The position numbers and the translations under genes were made by a program. DNA of 16,154 bases from the NCBI GenBank assembly GCA_036514535.1, contig DATBWZ010000093.1, positions 1 through 16,154 of the forward strand, given 5' to 3'. Below are positions 6,444-14,288 of this stretch, piece after piece (position 1 is the stretch's first letter; every line of letters begins with the position of its first letter). The notes under the pieces are model-generated. The model made no database searches, was not told the DNA's origin, and was given only the letters and a program-made list of their open reading frames with translations. Origin of the DNA: DATBWZ01 sp036514535. GTDB lineage: Bacteria; JAMCPX01; DATBWZ01.

Positions 6444-6472
6444 TTGACAAACTAAAAATTTTTTGTTAACCT
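6444..6472 (+). promoter_or_regulatory. Candidate promoter of the gpsA-pdxA operon
   Basis: A perfect -35 TTGACA (6444-6449) is followed after 17 bp by TAACCT (6467-6472), a poor -10 that keeps only the TA...T positions. The gpsA ATG is 37 bp further on, preceded by GGAGA. The weak -10 could mean the promoter is activated, or that another element is used. No other convincing promoter is seen before the seven-gene run. Confidence 0.4.
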
Positions 6473-6509
6473 CTTTAATGAACTAAATTGTTAATCGCGG
6501 AGAATAGAG

Positions 6510-7520
6510 ATGAAAACAGGTGTGATTGGGGCGGGCAGCTGGGGGACGGCGCTCGCGAAACTTCTTGCTGAAAAGGGCATTGATGTAACCCTCTGGGTCT
6601 TTGAGCCCGATTTGTGCAAGGAGATGAAAAAAACCAGGGAGAACAAATATTATCTCTCGGGATGCAGCCTCCCGGACGGGTTGAGGTTCACCAATTCACT
6701 GGAGGAGGCGGCAGAAGGCAAGGAAATTATTGTTTCTGTCACCCCGTCCCATGTTGTCAGGCAGACGGTAAAAAAGGCTGTAAGTCATTTTAAAAAGGGC
6801 TGCATAGTAGTTACCGCCTCCAAAGGAATTGAGAACGAAACGCTCATGACGATGTCCAGGGTTATTGAGGAGGAGATTCCGCGCAGTCTCAATGCCCGCA
6901 TAGTTGCGCTTTCGGGCCCGAGCTTTGCAAAGGATGTTGCAAATTATCTTCCCACTGCAGTGGCGGTTGCGTCTGGCGGAGATGCAGAGTCCAGGAAGAT
7001 TCAGAATATTTTCAGCGCGCCGTATTTCCGAACATATACCAATAAGGATATTCTTGGCGTTGAGCTCGGCGGTGCGCTTAAGAATGTAATTGCAATTGCA
7101 GCCGGGATCTCTGACGGGCTGGGGCTGGGGTACAGCACCAGAGCGGCATTGATTACGAGGGGACTTGCGGAGATTACCAGGCTTGGAATAAAGCTGGGCG
7201 CTGATCCAACAACCTTTATGGGGCTTTCCGGAATGGGTGACCTTGTGCTGACATGCACAGGAGATTTGAGCAGGAACAGGACGGTGGGAATCAGGCTTGG
7301 AAGAGGGGAAAAATTGAGCGAAATACTATCCAGCATGCGTATGATTGCCGAGGGAGTAAAGACTACAAAATCTGCATATGAATTGAGCCTCAGGCATGGT
7401 GTTGAAATGCCAATAACAGAAGAGGTTTACAAGATACTCTATAAAAATAAAGAACCTAAGCGCGGGGTTGGATCACTTATGAAACGGGAGCTAAAATCCG
7501 AGATGGAGGGTATAGTTTGA
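6510..7520 (+). CDS. gpsA: NAD(P)H-dependent glycerol-3-phosphate dehydrogenase
   Basis: Cytoplasmic enzyme that reduces dihydroxyacetone phosphate to sn-glycerol 3-phosphate, the backbone for phospholipid synthesis. The 336-residue length is normal. The N-terminal NAD(P) site GAGSWGTALA (7-16) is intact. Other family motifs are ASKGIE (103-108), LSGPSFA (134-140), ELGGALKNVIAIAAG (185-199, with the catalytic Lys191), GLSGMGDLVLTCTG (238-251) and SRNR (254-257). It heads a plus-strand operon behind a candidate promoter. Its TGA overlaps the TTG start of the next gene, suggesting translational coupling. Nothing looks truncated or unusual. Confidence 0.97.
   Translation: MKTGVIGAGSWGTALAKLLAEKGIDVTLWVFEPDLCKEMKKTRENKYYLSGCSLPDGLRFTNSLEEAAEGKEIIVSVTPSHVVRQTVKKAVSHFKKGCIVVTASKGIENETLMTMSRVIEEEIPRSLNARIVALSGPSFAKDVANYLPTAVAVASGGDAESRKIQNIFSAPYFRTYTNKDILGVELGGALKNVIAIAAGISDGLGLGYSTRAALITRGLAEITRLGIKLGADPTTFMGLSGMGDLVLTCTGDLSRNRTVGIRLGRGEKLSEILSSMRMIAEGVKTTKSAYELSLRHGVEMPITEEVYKILYKNKEPKRGVGSLMKRELKSEMEGIV
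7505..7510 (+). promoter_or_regulatory. Ribosome binding site that fixes the TTG start at 7517
   Basis: GGAGGG (7505-7510), inside the end of gpsA, lies 6 bp before a TTG at 7517. No other in-frame ATG or GTG occurs until residue 37, so this site is the main reason for accepting the TTG start and the 4-bp overlap with the gpsA stop. Confidence 0.65.
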
Positions 7521-8986
7521 CCGGAATTCAAAAAAAGGAGGAAAAAACGCTTCTTATCCACCGGGAGGAATGGCTTTCATCTCTGAATGTGGATGGTAAA
7601 GAAGAAAAACTTTTTGAACTTGAGATGCTTTTGAAGGCTACCGAAAGATATTTCAATCTGGATAATCTCACCATATCAAGCAAAGATAATATTATGGCAA
7701 GGAATTTTTACTACGAAATTAAAATTCTGAAGTCTGTAGTCCACCAGATCGTTGCACTGATACAGACGCTTTTTAATCCGGCAGAAGCCAAGGCTTTCTA
7801 TTTTCAGTCCTATGTGGAAAGCAAACTGATAAAGGATTATGCGAGGGATAAATTTGCAGATATAACTTTGCGCCAGGAGGACCCAAAGAGCAGTCTCTTT
7901 GTCCTGTTGAATTCGTTTGTTAACATTATGGAGGTGCTCAATGGCGTTTCCATGCTGAAAAAAGTTCCGTATACGATGTATTTCAATCTTGGACAGATTG
8001 TCAGCCGGGAGATTTATATAAACCGTTATTTTAATCCATTCAAGCTTTCTGCGTTTTCCCGTCTTTACGATCGCGTTACCTCAGAAAAACTCCAGTCAAT
8101 TCTAAATTCAATCAAGGACGAACCATTAAGAAAACATCTTACTATTCCCATACTTGCCTTCTTTAGATTCATCAGATACCTTAAATATGTCCGGAGCGAC
8201 ATAGAGGACCTAGAAAATTTAAAATCCTTTCTGCCTGTATTTTCCCTGATAAATTCGGAAGTTCGCTCTCTTTGGATTTATATTGAAAAGGAGATCCCTG
8301 AAGAACTTGAAAAGAAAGCATATGATAAACCTGAATTGAAAGTGCGCAGGGCATATCTTCACCTCCTTGATTCCTTAAGTTTTCAGATAAATATGGAGCT
8401 GAAGAAAACCTTTATGCAGATTATGAAAGATGCATCCGAGATCAATTATATAAACAGGCTCCGGATTGCCATTGATAATTCAAAGGGGCTGCTTACCAAT
8501 TTTTTTCAACAGACGATTGTCTCAATTATACATCTGATCAGGTCGGGAGATCTTAATGGCGCGGATATTTTCCCGGATTTTGTTTCCAGACTGGAACAAT
8601 CAATGAGACTAAGGGAGGATATCTGGATATTTCATGAACTCGCCAGAGTATTTGAGAAGGACATTTTTACCGAGCCTGTTTCTCCGGAAGATGCAAAAAA
8701 ATCTTTTAATTCTCTTGCAGAGTTCATCAGGTATTTTAAAAATCTCAGTTATAATCTGATCCGCATAAGCGACATTGACGCGTTTGACGAATTCTTTCAG
8801 CATATTGACGAATTTTCAATCAAGGATTTTTCCGATAAATTGAAGGTTGAGGAACTTAAAAGGCCGACGCATATATTCAGGATATTTCTTTCCACTACCA
8901 TTTCGCACATCAATCACCGCCAGGAGCTGAAGAATTTTAAGCTTGACGAACAACACGCACTGGATCTGATGAAACAGTTCTATTGA
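7517..8986 (+). CDS. Conserved-looking protein of unknown function, predicted soluble and helical
   Basis: I do not recognise this 489-residue protein. It has no signal peptide, no clear membrane segment and no catalytic or nucleotide-binding motif that I can name. It is rich in Leu, Phe, Ile, Lys and Glu with evenly spaced hydrophobics, as in an all-helical soluble protein, perhaps with helical repeats. Aromatic-rich patches such as ILAFFRFIRYLKYV (about 212-225) suggest a buried core or a binding surface. The start is a TTG at 7517 with a strong GGAGGG 6 bp upstream, overlapping the gpsA stop by 4 bp. Mfd follows after 10 bp. The long intact frame and tight packing in the operon argue it is real and co-expressed. 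Position alone, between lipid-precursor and repair genes, does not reveal its role. Confidence 0.85.
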   Translation: MTGIQKKEEKTLLIHREEWLSSLNVDGKEEKLFELEMLLKATERYFNLDNLTISSKDNIMARNFYYEIKILKSVVHQIVALIQTLFNPAEAKAFYFQSYVESKLIKDYARDKFADITLRQEDPKSSLFVLLNSFVNIMEVLNGVSMLKKVPYTMYFNLGQIVSREIYINRYFNPFKLSAFSRLYDRVTSEKLQSILNSIKDEPLRKHLTIPILAFFRFIRYLKYVRSDIEDLENLKSFLPVFSLINSEVRSLWIYIEKEIPEELEKKAYDKPELKVRRAYLHLLDSLSFQINMELKKTFMQIMKDASEINYINRLRIAIDNSKGLLTNFFQQTIVSIIHLIRSGDLNGADIFPDFVSRLEQSMRLREDIWIFHELARVFEKDIFTEPVSPEDAKKSFNSLAEFIRYFKNLSYNLIRISDIDAFDEFFQHIDEFSIKDFSDKLKVEELKRPTHIFRIFLSTTISHINHRQELKNFKLDEQHALDLMKQFY

Positions 8987-8996
8987 AATTTATGAA

Positions 8997-11900
8997 ATGC
9001 TTTCAACATTTAATTTTCTGATAGAAGATTTTGTAAAGAATAAAAAAACAGGTTTGTCCTGTGCGGGCGGCTCCTCCCGCGCGCTTTTTCTTGTGCTTTT
9101 GTACAAAAGAGTCCGGAAGCCGTTGGTTATTCTAACGCACCAGCAGAGAAGAGCTGAAGAGATTTACGATGATCTGACATTTTACTTTGACGGGATTACA
9201 TCCGGATCAACGGATGTATGCATTCTTCCTCAATGGACCAGCATTCCCTACAGGGTAGTTACTATTCCTCCGGAGATAATTGCGAGAAGAATATCCATTC
9301 TTTCAGCCCTTGCTGCCGGCGATATTCCAAAGGTGCTTTTAATCCCGCATAAATCCTTCATCCAGAGGGTTATACCTCCGGCTTGCCTTAAAAAATATAA
9401 TTTGCTTCTGAAGAAAGGAGATGAAATTGAACGGGGAAGGCTAATTGACCATCTTCTTTCTTCTGGTTATACTAAATCTTTCACAACAGTGCAGACCGGG
9501 GAATATTCAATTCGCGGAGGATTGATAGACATCTTCTCTCCATCAAAAGAGTATCCCTGCAGGGTTGAGTTTGATGGAGATACGGTTTATTCAATGCGAC
9601 TCTTTGATCCTGAATCACAGCGAAGTCTTTCAGAAATTCCCGAAATCAGAATAATACCTGCAAGCGAGTTCATCCTGCCCGGAAATTCAATGGACAACGC
9701 ATTAGAGCGTTTGAGAAAGATCGCCAGTGAGCGCGACATTAAAAAACAAAAGAGAAAAACAGTTGAAGCCCAACTTCTTTCAGAAGAACATTTCCCCGGG
9801 AGGGAATACTTCCTCCCATTATTTTACGACACTGTTCCGCTTTCCGAATACTTGCCTGAAGACGCAGTGATTGTTGCAGATGATGCTGCTTTGTGGAAGC
9901 AGGAGGCAGAAGACTTCGGGCGGAATCTGACGGAAATATTTGAACTTCAGATTAAAGATGAACAGGCATTTCCCAATCCATTGGAACTTTATATTGAACC
10001 CTCGGTTGCTTCTGATTTTATCAAAGATAAAGTAAGTTTATTTTTAAACATCAGCGCAGAAAAACCTTGTGATGCCGCATGTTTTTTGGATGCGGAGGGT
10101 TGCGAGGATCTGAGAGCCCTCATAATTCCCGCCAGGGAACTTCCTTTTGAAAAGCTCGCCGAAATGCTGAAGCGCCAGATTGAGGATGGGTGGAGGCTTT
10201 TCATTGTTATGCCTTCGGATATTGATATTAACAGGATTATAACGATCCTTTCTCCCTACGGGATAAATATGAAATACTACGATGGCAATTTTCTTGAAAA
10301 TCTTTCTATGCCCTTTGCGCCTGGAGTTCTTGTAATTTTAAAAGGCTCCCTGAGAAAAGGATTCAGAATTAGGAGAGAAAAATTTGCTGTTATCGGTGAG
10401 GCGGATATATTCAGAGAGAAGAAAAAATCTATCGCCCCGGTGTCTTTAAGGGGCGATGAGGTGTCGGATTTCAGCGCGCTCAAACCAGGAGAATTTGTTG
10501 TGCATGAAAGACATGGAATCGGAATATTCAGGGGATTAAAAAAGATGAATGTTGAGAACAGCGCTGGGGAATTTATAACGGTAGAATACCAGGGTGGCGA
10601 CAGGCTTTATATCCCCATATTTGGACTTGGTATGATTCACAAATACAGGATGGTTGGCGGAAAACAGCCATTGGTTAACAGGCTGGGTAGCCCCAGGTGG
10701 GAGATTACAAAGAAAAAGGTGCGGAATGCCCTCAGAGAACTTTCGCAGGATCTGCTCCGTCTTTATGCGAAAAGAAAGGTTCTCAGCGGTTTCGCCTTCC
10801 CATTGCCGGATTATATCTACACAGGGTTTGAGACCACCTTTCCCTATGAGGAAACGCCGGATCAGATTAAGGCTATTGAAGATGTTTTAAAGGATATGGA
10901 ATCGGAAAATCCTATGGACAGGCTTGTCTGCGGCGATGTGGGGTTTGGAAAAACTGAGGTGGCTATTCGTGCCGCTTTCAGGGGCGCCATAGCAGGAAAA
11001 CAGATTGCCTTGCTTGTTCCCACAACCCTTCTTGCCTACCAGCATTTTAACACCTTCAGCGGCAGGTTCAGAAATTATCCGGTTGAGGTGAGGCTCCTTA
11101 GCAGGTTCAGAAAAAGGACGGAGGTAGAAAGTACGCTAAAAGATCTGAGGGAAGGGAGAGTTGATATGGTTATCGGGACACATATGCTATTGGGAAACGA
11201 TATTCAGTTCAAAGACCTTGGCCTGCTTATAATTGATGAGGAGCACAGGTTTGGGGTTAAGCAGAAGGAGAGGATAAAGCGGCTGAAAGAAGGGGTGGAT
11301 GTGCTTACCCTGACGGCGACACCGATTCCAAGAAGCCTCCAGATGTCCCTTTCGGGAATAAGGGACATGAGCATTATTTATACCCCGCCGCCAGACAGGC
11401 ATTCTGTGAGGACATTTGTCTCATATTTTAATGAAGAAACCATTGCGGATGCCATTGTTCTTGAAAAGATGCGCGGCGGGCAGGTTTTTTTCATCCACAA
11501 TAGAATAGAGGACATTGTTTCCGTTTCTGAGTACATTAAAAAACTGGTCCCGGAGGCAGCGATTGGAATAGTCCATAGCAAAATGAGAAAGGATATGATT
11601 GAAAGGGTAATGGTGGATTTTGTACAGAAAAAGATGGATGTCCTTGTCAGCACATCCATTATTGCCTCAGGGCTGGATATTCCTTCTGCGAATACCCTGC
11701 TTGTAAACAATGCGCACCTGTTTGGACTTACTGACCTGTATCAGCTCAGGGGCAGGGTGGGGCGTTCAAAAGAGATCGGTTACGCATACTTCATGATACC
11801 GGAAAACACGAGGATTCCGGCGGATGCTCAAAAAAGATTGAGAGCAATACAGGAATTCAGCGGGCTGGGAGCCGGATTCAAGCTGGCACTGAGGGATCTT

Positions 11901-12464
11901 GAGATTAGAGGGTCAGGGGAACTTCTCGGGATCAGACAATCAGGACATATTGCCTTAATAGGATTTGATCTCTATTCAAGATTGCTTGAGGATACGATAA
12001 ATGCATTAAAGGGCACGGTTGTATCTGAGGAGGTAGATCCCGATATTAAGGTGGAGATGGAAGCATTCATCCCGGATGATTATATCCCTGATGTTGAAAC
12101 AAGGCTTGAGATTTACAAGAAATTAACCCTCGCAAGAAAGGAGGACGATATATTTGCGCTGAAGGATGAAATAGAGGACAGGTTCGGCAGTATGCCAAAG
12201 GCTGTTGATACCCTGCTGGATGTTTCAAAAATAAAGGTACTTCTCTGCGGTATAGGAATCGTGTCAATGGTTGTTTCAAACGAAAGGGCATCGTTCTCCA
12301 TAAATGAGGTTCCGAAGACTAATATATCCGGTTTCATCAAGGCGTTTAATGCTTCCGGAGTACATTTTGATTATCTGGGGAAAAACCGTTTTGCTATCCC
12401 GGGCAGGTTTTCGGAATTAAAAGAATTATACAAAATATTGAAAAAAATAAATAACGCATTATAA
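8997..12464 (+). CDS. mfd: Transcription-repair coupling factor Mfd
   Basis: Cytoplasmic ATP-driven DNA translocase that removes RNA polymerase stalled at lesions and recruits UvrA. The 1155 residues match the family. In order: a UvrB-like N-terminal module (about 1-340) whose nucleotide site is degenerate, as is normal for Mfd; the RNA polymerase interaction domain near 493-555 (KPGEFVVHERHGIGIF and following); the RecG-like translocase with Walker A GDVGFGKT (646-653), DEEH (747-750), TATPIPRSL and, near 913, the QLRGRVGRS motif; and the C-terminal TRCF domain near 1025-1110 (ETRLEIYKKL). All ATPase motifs look intact. The ATG lies 10 bp after the preceding gene with no obvious Shine-Dalgarno, so translation may rely on coupling to the upstream gene. 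Confidence 0.97.
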   Translation: MLSTFNFLIEDFVKNKKTGLSCAGGSSRALFLVLLYKRVRKPLVILTHQQRRAEEIYDDLTFYFDGITSGSTDVCILPQWTSIPYRVVTIPPEIIARRISILSALAAGDIPKVLLIPHKSFIQRVIPPACLKKYNLLLKKGDEIERGRLIDHLLSSGYTKSFTTVQTGEYSIRGGLIDIFSPSKEYPCRVEFDGDTVYSMRLFDPESQRSLSEIPEIRIIPASEFILPGNSMDNALERLRKIASERDIKKQKRKTVEAQLLSEEHFPGREYFLPLFYDTVPLSEYLPEDAVIVADDAALWKQEAEDFGRNLTEIFELQIKDEQAFPNPLELYIEPSVASDFIKDKVSLFLNISAEKPCDAACFLDAEGCEDLRALIIPARELPFEKLAEMLKRQIEDGWRLFIVMPSDIDINRIITILSPYGINMKYYDGNFLENLSMPFAPGVLVILKGSLRKGFRIRREKFAVIGEADIFREKKKSIAPVSLRGDEVSDFSALKPGEFVVHERHGIGIFRGLKKMNVENSAGEFITVEYQGGDRLYIPIFGLGMIHKYRMVGGKQPLVNRLGSPRWEITKKKVRNALRELSQDLLRLYAKRKVLSGFAFPLPDYIYTGFETTFPYEETPDQIKAIEDVLKDMESENPMDRLVCGDVGFGKTEVAIRAAFRGAIAGKQIALLVPTTLLAYQHFNTFSGRFRNYPVEVRLLSRFRKRTEVESTLKDLREGRVDMVIGTHMLLGNDIQFKDLGLLIIDEEHRFGVKQKERIKRLKEGVDVLTLTATPIPRSLQMSLSGIRDMSIIYTPPPDRHSVRTFVSYFNEETIADAIVLEKMRGGQVFFIHNRIEDIVSVSEYIKKLVPEAAIGIVHSKMRKDMIERVMVDFVQKKMDVLVSTSIIASGLDIPSANTLLVNNAHLFGLTDLYQLRGRVGRSKEIGYAYFMIPENTRIPADAQKRLRAIQEFSGLGAGFKLALRDLEIRGSGELLGIRQSGHIALIGFDLYSRLLEDTINALKGTVVSEEVDPDIKVEMEAFIPDDYIPDVETRLEIYKKLTLARKEDDIFALKDEIEDRFGSMPKAVDTLLDVSKIKVLLCGIGIVSMVVSNERASFSINEVPKTNISGFIKAFNASGVHFDYLGKNRFAIPGRFSELKELYKILKKINNAL

Positions 12465-12474
12465 TAATAAGTTT

Positions 12475-12482
12475 AAAGGAGG
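12475..12482 (+). promoter_or_regulatory. Strong Shine-Dalgarno fixing the start of the first parvulin lipoprotein
   Basis: AAAGGAGG (12475-12482) precedes the ATG at 12488 with 5 bp of spacing. A GTG at 12482 is in frame two codons earlier but falls inside the ribosome binding site, so the ATG is the sensible start. Confidence 0.75.
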
Positions 12483-12487
12483 TGCTT

Positions 12488-13339
12488 ATGAGATATATTG
12501 TAGGATCGGTTTTAGTTTTACTTCTGATAGTATTTGCATGCAAGAAGGATGATGGTAAGGTGGTCGCAACTTATAAGGGCGGCAAGATTACAATGAAGGA
12601 ACTGGATCTGGGAATAAACAGTATGCCCCCAAATCTGAAAGCGAGATATGCGACTCCAGAGGGGAAAAAATTGTTTCTTGAACAAATGATTGACAAAAAA
12701 TTGATTCTGAAGAAGGCTGAAGATGAAAAATTGGATCAAGACCCCCAGATGCTCCAACAGATAGATGAATACAGGGCTAATCTTCTTAGAAACCGCATTC
12801 TTCAGGAAATTACATCAAAAAAAGTGGAAATAACGGATGCGGATGTCAAGAATTATTATGAAACCCATCCGGAGGAGTTCAACCAGCCGGAGAAGGTCTG
12901 CTTCAACAGGATACAGAATAAGGACAGAAAGCAGGTTGAGGCTGCTTTAAAAAAATTGAGAAGCAAGAAAATTGCATTTATTGAGGCTGTTAAAGAATAT
13001 TCCGATGATCCGGTGACCAAAATGCGAGGCGGCGATCTTGGCTGTGTGGCGAAGGGGCAGCGTCCGGATTTGCCCGAAGAGGTATTTTCGTTAGCGCAGG
13101 ATGCAATAAGCAATGTCCTTTCTGTTATGGGGCATTATCAGATAATTCATGTGAAAGGACGGGTCCCTGCTCAGAAGGTTAATCTTGAGAGCTCTTCTCA
13201 GGGTATAAGGCAGAGGATCATCAATGTAAAGAGAAGAGAAAGCTATGAGAATTTTCTAAAAGAGCTGAAGGCGAGCTCTGATATTAAGATCTATTCGGAA
13301 GCCCTGGGTCTTGAGGAGAAGACGCCTGAAAACAAATAG
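12488..13339 (+). CDS. Parvulin-like (PpiC/SurA-type) lipoprotein, catalytic histidines missing
   Basis: Predicted periplasm-facing lipoprotein of 283 residues. Residues 1-17 are a signal peptide ending VFAC, with Cys18 as lipidation site. The N-terminal half (about 25-130) is a SurA-N-like helical chaperone region (EQMIDKKLILKKAEDEKL, 65-82), and about 135-225 is a parvulin domain with the GGDLG motif (181-185). Aligned by eye to E. coli PpiC/SurA, the first active-site His is Asn140 and the second, in the GYHIIKV strand, is Gln218. Isomerase activity is therefore doubtful, and a folding-chaperone role is more likely. It follows mfd after 23 bp and overlaps the next parvulin gene if that one begins at 13311. 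The three-paralogue row ahead of pdxA suggests a shared role in outer-membrane or periplasmic protein folding. Confidence 0.88.
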   Translation: MRYIVGSVLVLLLIVFACKKDDGKVVATYKGGKITMKELDLGINSMPPNLKARYATPEGKKLFLEQMIDKKLILKKAEDEKLDQDPQMLQQIDEYRANLLRNRILQEITSKKVEITDADVKNYYETHPEEFNQPEKVCFNRIQNKDRKQVEAALKKLRSKKIAFIEAVKEYSDDPVTKMRGGDLGCVAKGQRPDLPEEVFSLAQDAISNVLSVMGHYQIIHVKGRVPAQKVNLESSSQGIRQRIINVKRRESYENFLKELKASSDIKIYSEALGLEEKTPENK

Positions 13340-14288
13340 TTTAATAATATACAGCATGATACTGTTGTTGTCTCTCTCTCTCTCTTGTAAAAAGGATAAG
13401 CAGAAAAAGAATAATGTTTTGCTTGGCAGAGTGAACGGAGTGGATATACTGCTGGAGGATTTTGAAGAAGAAAAGAGAATGATGGCTTTTGTCCACAGCA
13501 TGGAATCCCCTGAGTCAGAGAGGATAATAACCCGGAATATTCTTGGCAAAATTGTGGACCGCGTGTTATTGCTTCAGGAGGCGGGGAAAAGGAATATTTC
13601 TGCTGATCCGAAACTGGTTGAAGAAGAGATAAAAAAAATAGAAAAGGATTATTCGGAGAATTCTTTTTCCGCATACCTGAAGCAGAACGGAATTTCCTAT
13701 GATAAATGGAAGGTCAGGCTGGCAGAGATGCTTGTTTTTAAAAGTCTGAAAGAATCAATAACCGGAGCCAGCAATCCCCCCATAACGGACGAAGAGGTAT
13801 ATATACATTATAAAACCAATGCTGAAAAATTCAGGACTGATTCAAGTATATTGCTGAGGCAGATCCTTGTAAAGGATATAGAAAAAGCCAATGAAGTAAT
13901 GAAATTACTGAGCAAGGGCGAGAATTTTGAAAAATTGGCACGCGAATTGTCAATTGGATATGAGGCTAACAAGGGGGGATTACTGTTGTTTTTGACAAAA
14001 AACGAACTTCCGAAAGAACTGGAAGCTGTTTTTGATATGCCAATAGGAGGGATCTTTGGCCCTGTGAAAAGTAACTATGGCGTTCACATTATCAGGGTGG
14101 AGAAGAAAACAAGAGGAGTCAATCTGGATCTGAAAGCTGCGAAGCCGGAAATCATCAAAATAATCAAAACGGAGAAGAAGGAAAAAGAATTCCAGGATTG
14201 GCTGAGCTTGCTCAGGGAAAGCGCGCAAATAGAAATATATTCGGTTTTTGATTCAATTGAAAGAGTAGAGCATGAAAATAAAAGATAG
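13311..14288 (+). CDS. Second parvulin-like lipoprotein (PpiC/SurA-type)
   Basis: Predicted lipoprotein foldase/chaperone, 325 residues from a TTG at 13311. The signal peptide has a basic start (RRRRLK, 2-7), a hydrophobic core and Cys26 as likely lipidation site, though Ser at -3 is unusual. A SurA-N-like helical part (about 35-165) precedes a parvulin domain (about 178-266) with GENFEKLARELS (203-214), GG at 222-223 and GVHIIRV (257-263). The second active-site His (His259) is kept, but the first is Gln184. The start is uncertain. TTG 13311 overlaps the previous gene by 29 bp. A CTG at 13326 has AGGAG (13314-13318) 7 bp upstream and would give a neat signal peptide. ATG 13356 would leave a very short one. 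The signal peptide contains a (TC)7 tract. Confidence 0.87.
   Translation: MRRRRLKTNSLIIYSMILLLSLSLSCKKDKQKKNNVLLGRVNGVDILLEDFEEEKRMMAFVHSMESPESERIITRNILGKIVDRVLLLQEAGKRNISADPKLVEEEIKKIEKDYSENSFSAYLKQNGISYDKWKVRLAEMLVFKSLKESITGASNPPITDEEVYIHYKTNAEKFRTDSSILLRQILVKDIEKANEVMKLLSKGENFEKLARELSIGYEANKGGLLLFLTKNELPKELEAVFDMPIGGIFGPVKSNYGVHIIRVEKKTRGVNLDLKAAKPEIIKIIKTEKKEKEFQDWLSLLRESAQIEIYSVFDSIERVEHENKR
13371..13385 (+). repeat. (TC)7-T dinucleotide tract in a lipoprotein signal peptide
   Basis: Seven TC units plus a final T (13371-13385) encode the Ser-Leu-Ser-Leu-Ser part of the signal peptide, ending directly before the lipidation Cys codon (13386-13388). A gain or loss of one unit would shift the frame near the start of the gene. 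Short dinucleotide tracts like this are known phase-variation sites in some bacteria, but seven units is at the low end. Confidence 0.75.

Noticed and set aside
12482..12487. GTG start for the first parvulin lipoprotein
   Set aside because: It overlaps the AAAGGAGG ribosome binding site; the ATG two codons later is correctly spaced.
13291..13674. A 127-codon minus-strand frame across the start of the second parvulin gene
   Set aside because: It is antisense to two clear genes and covers the TC tract, which inflates its Arg/Glu-rich repeat. It has no promoter or SD.
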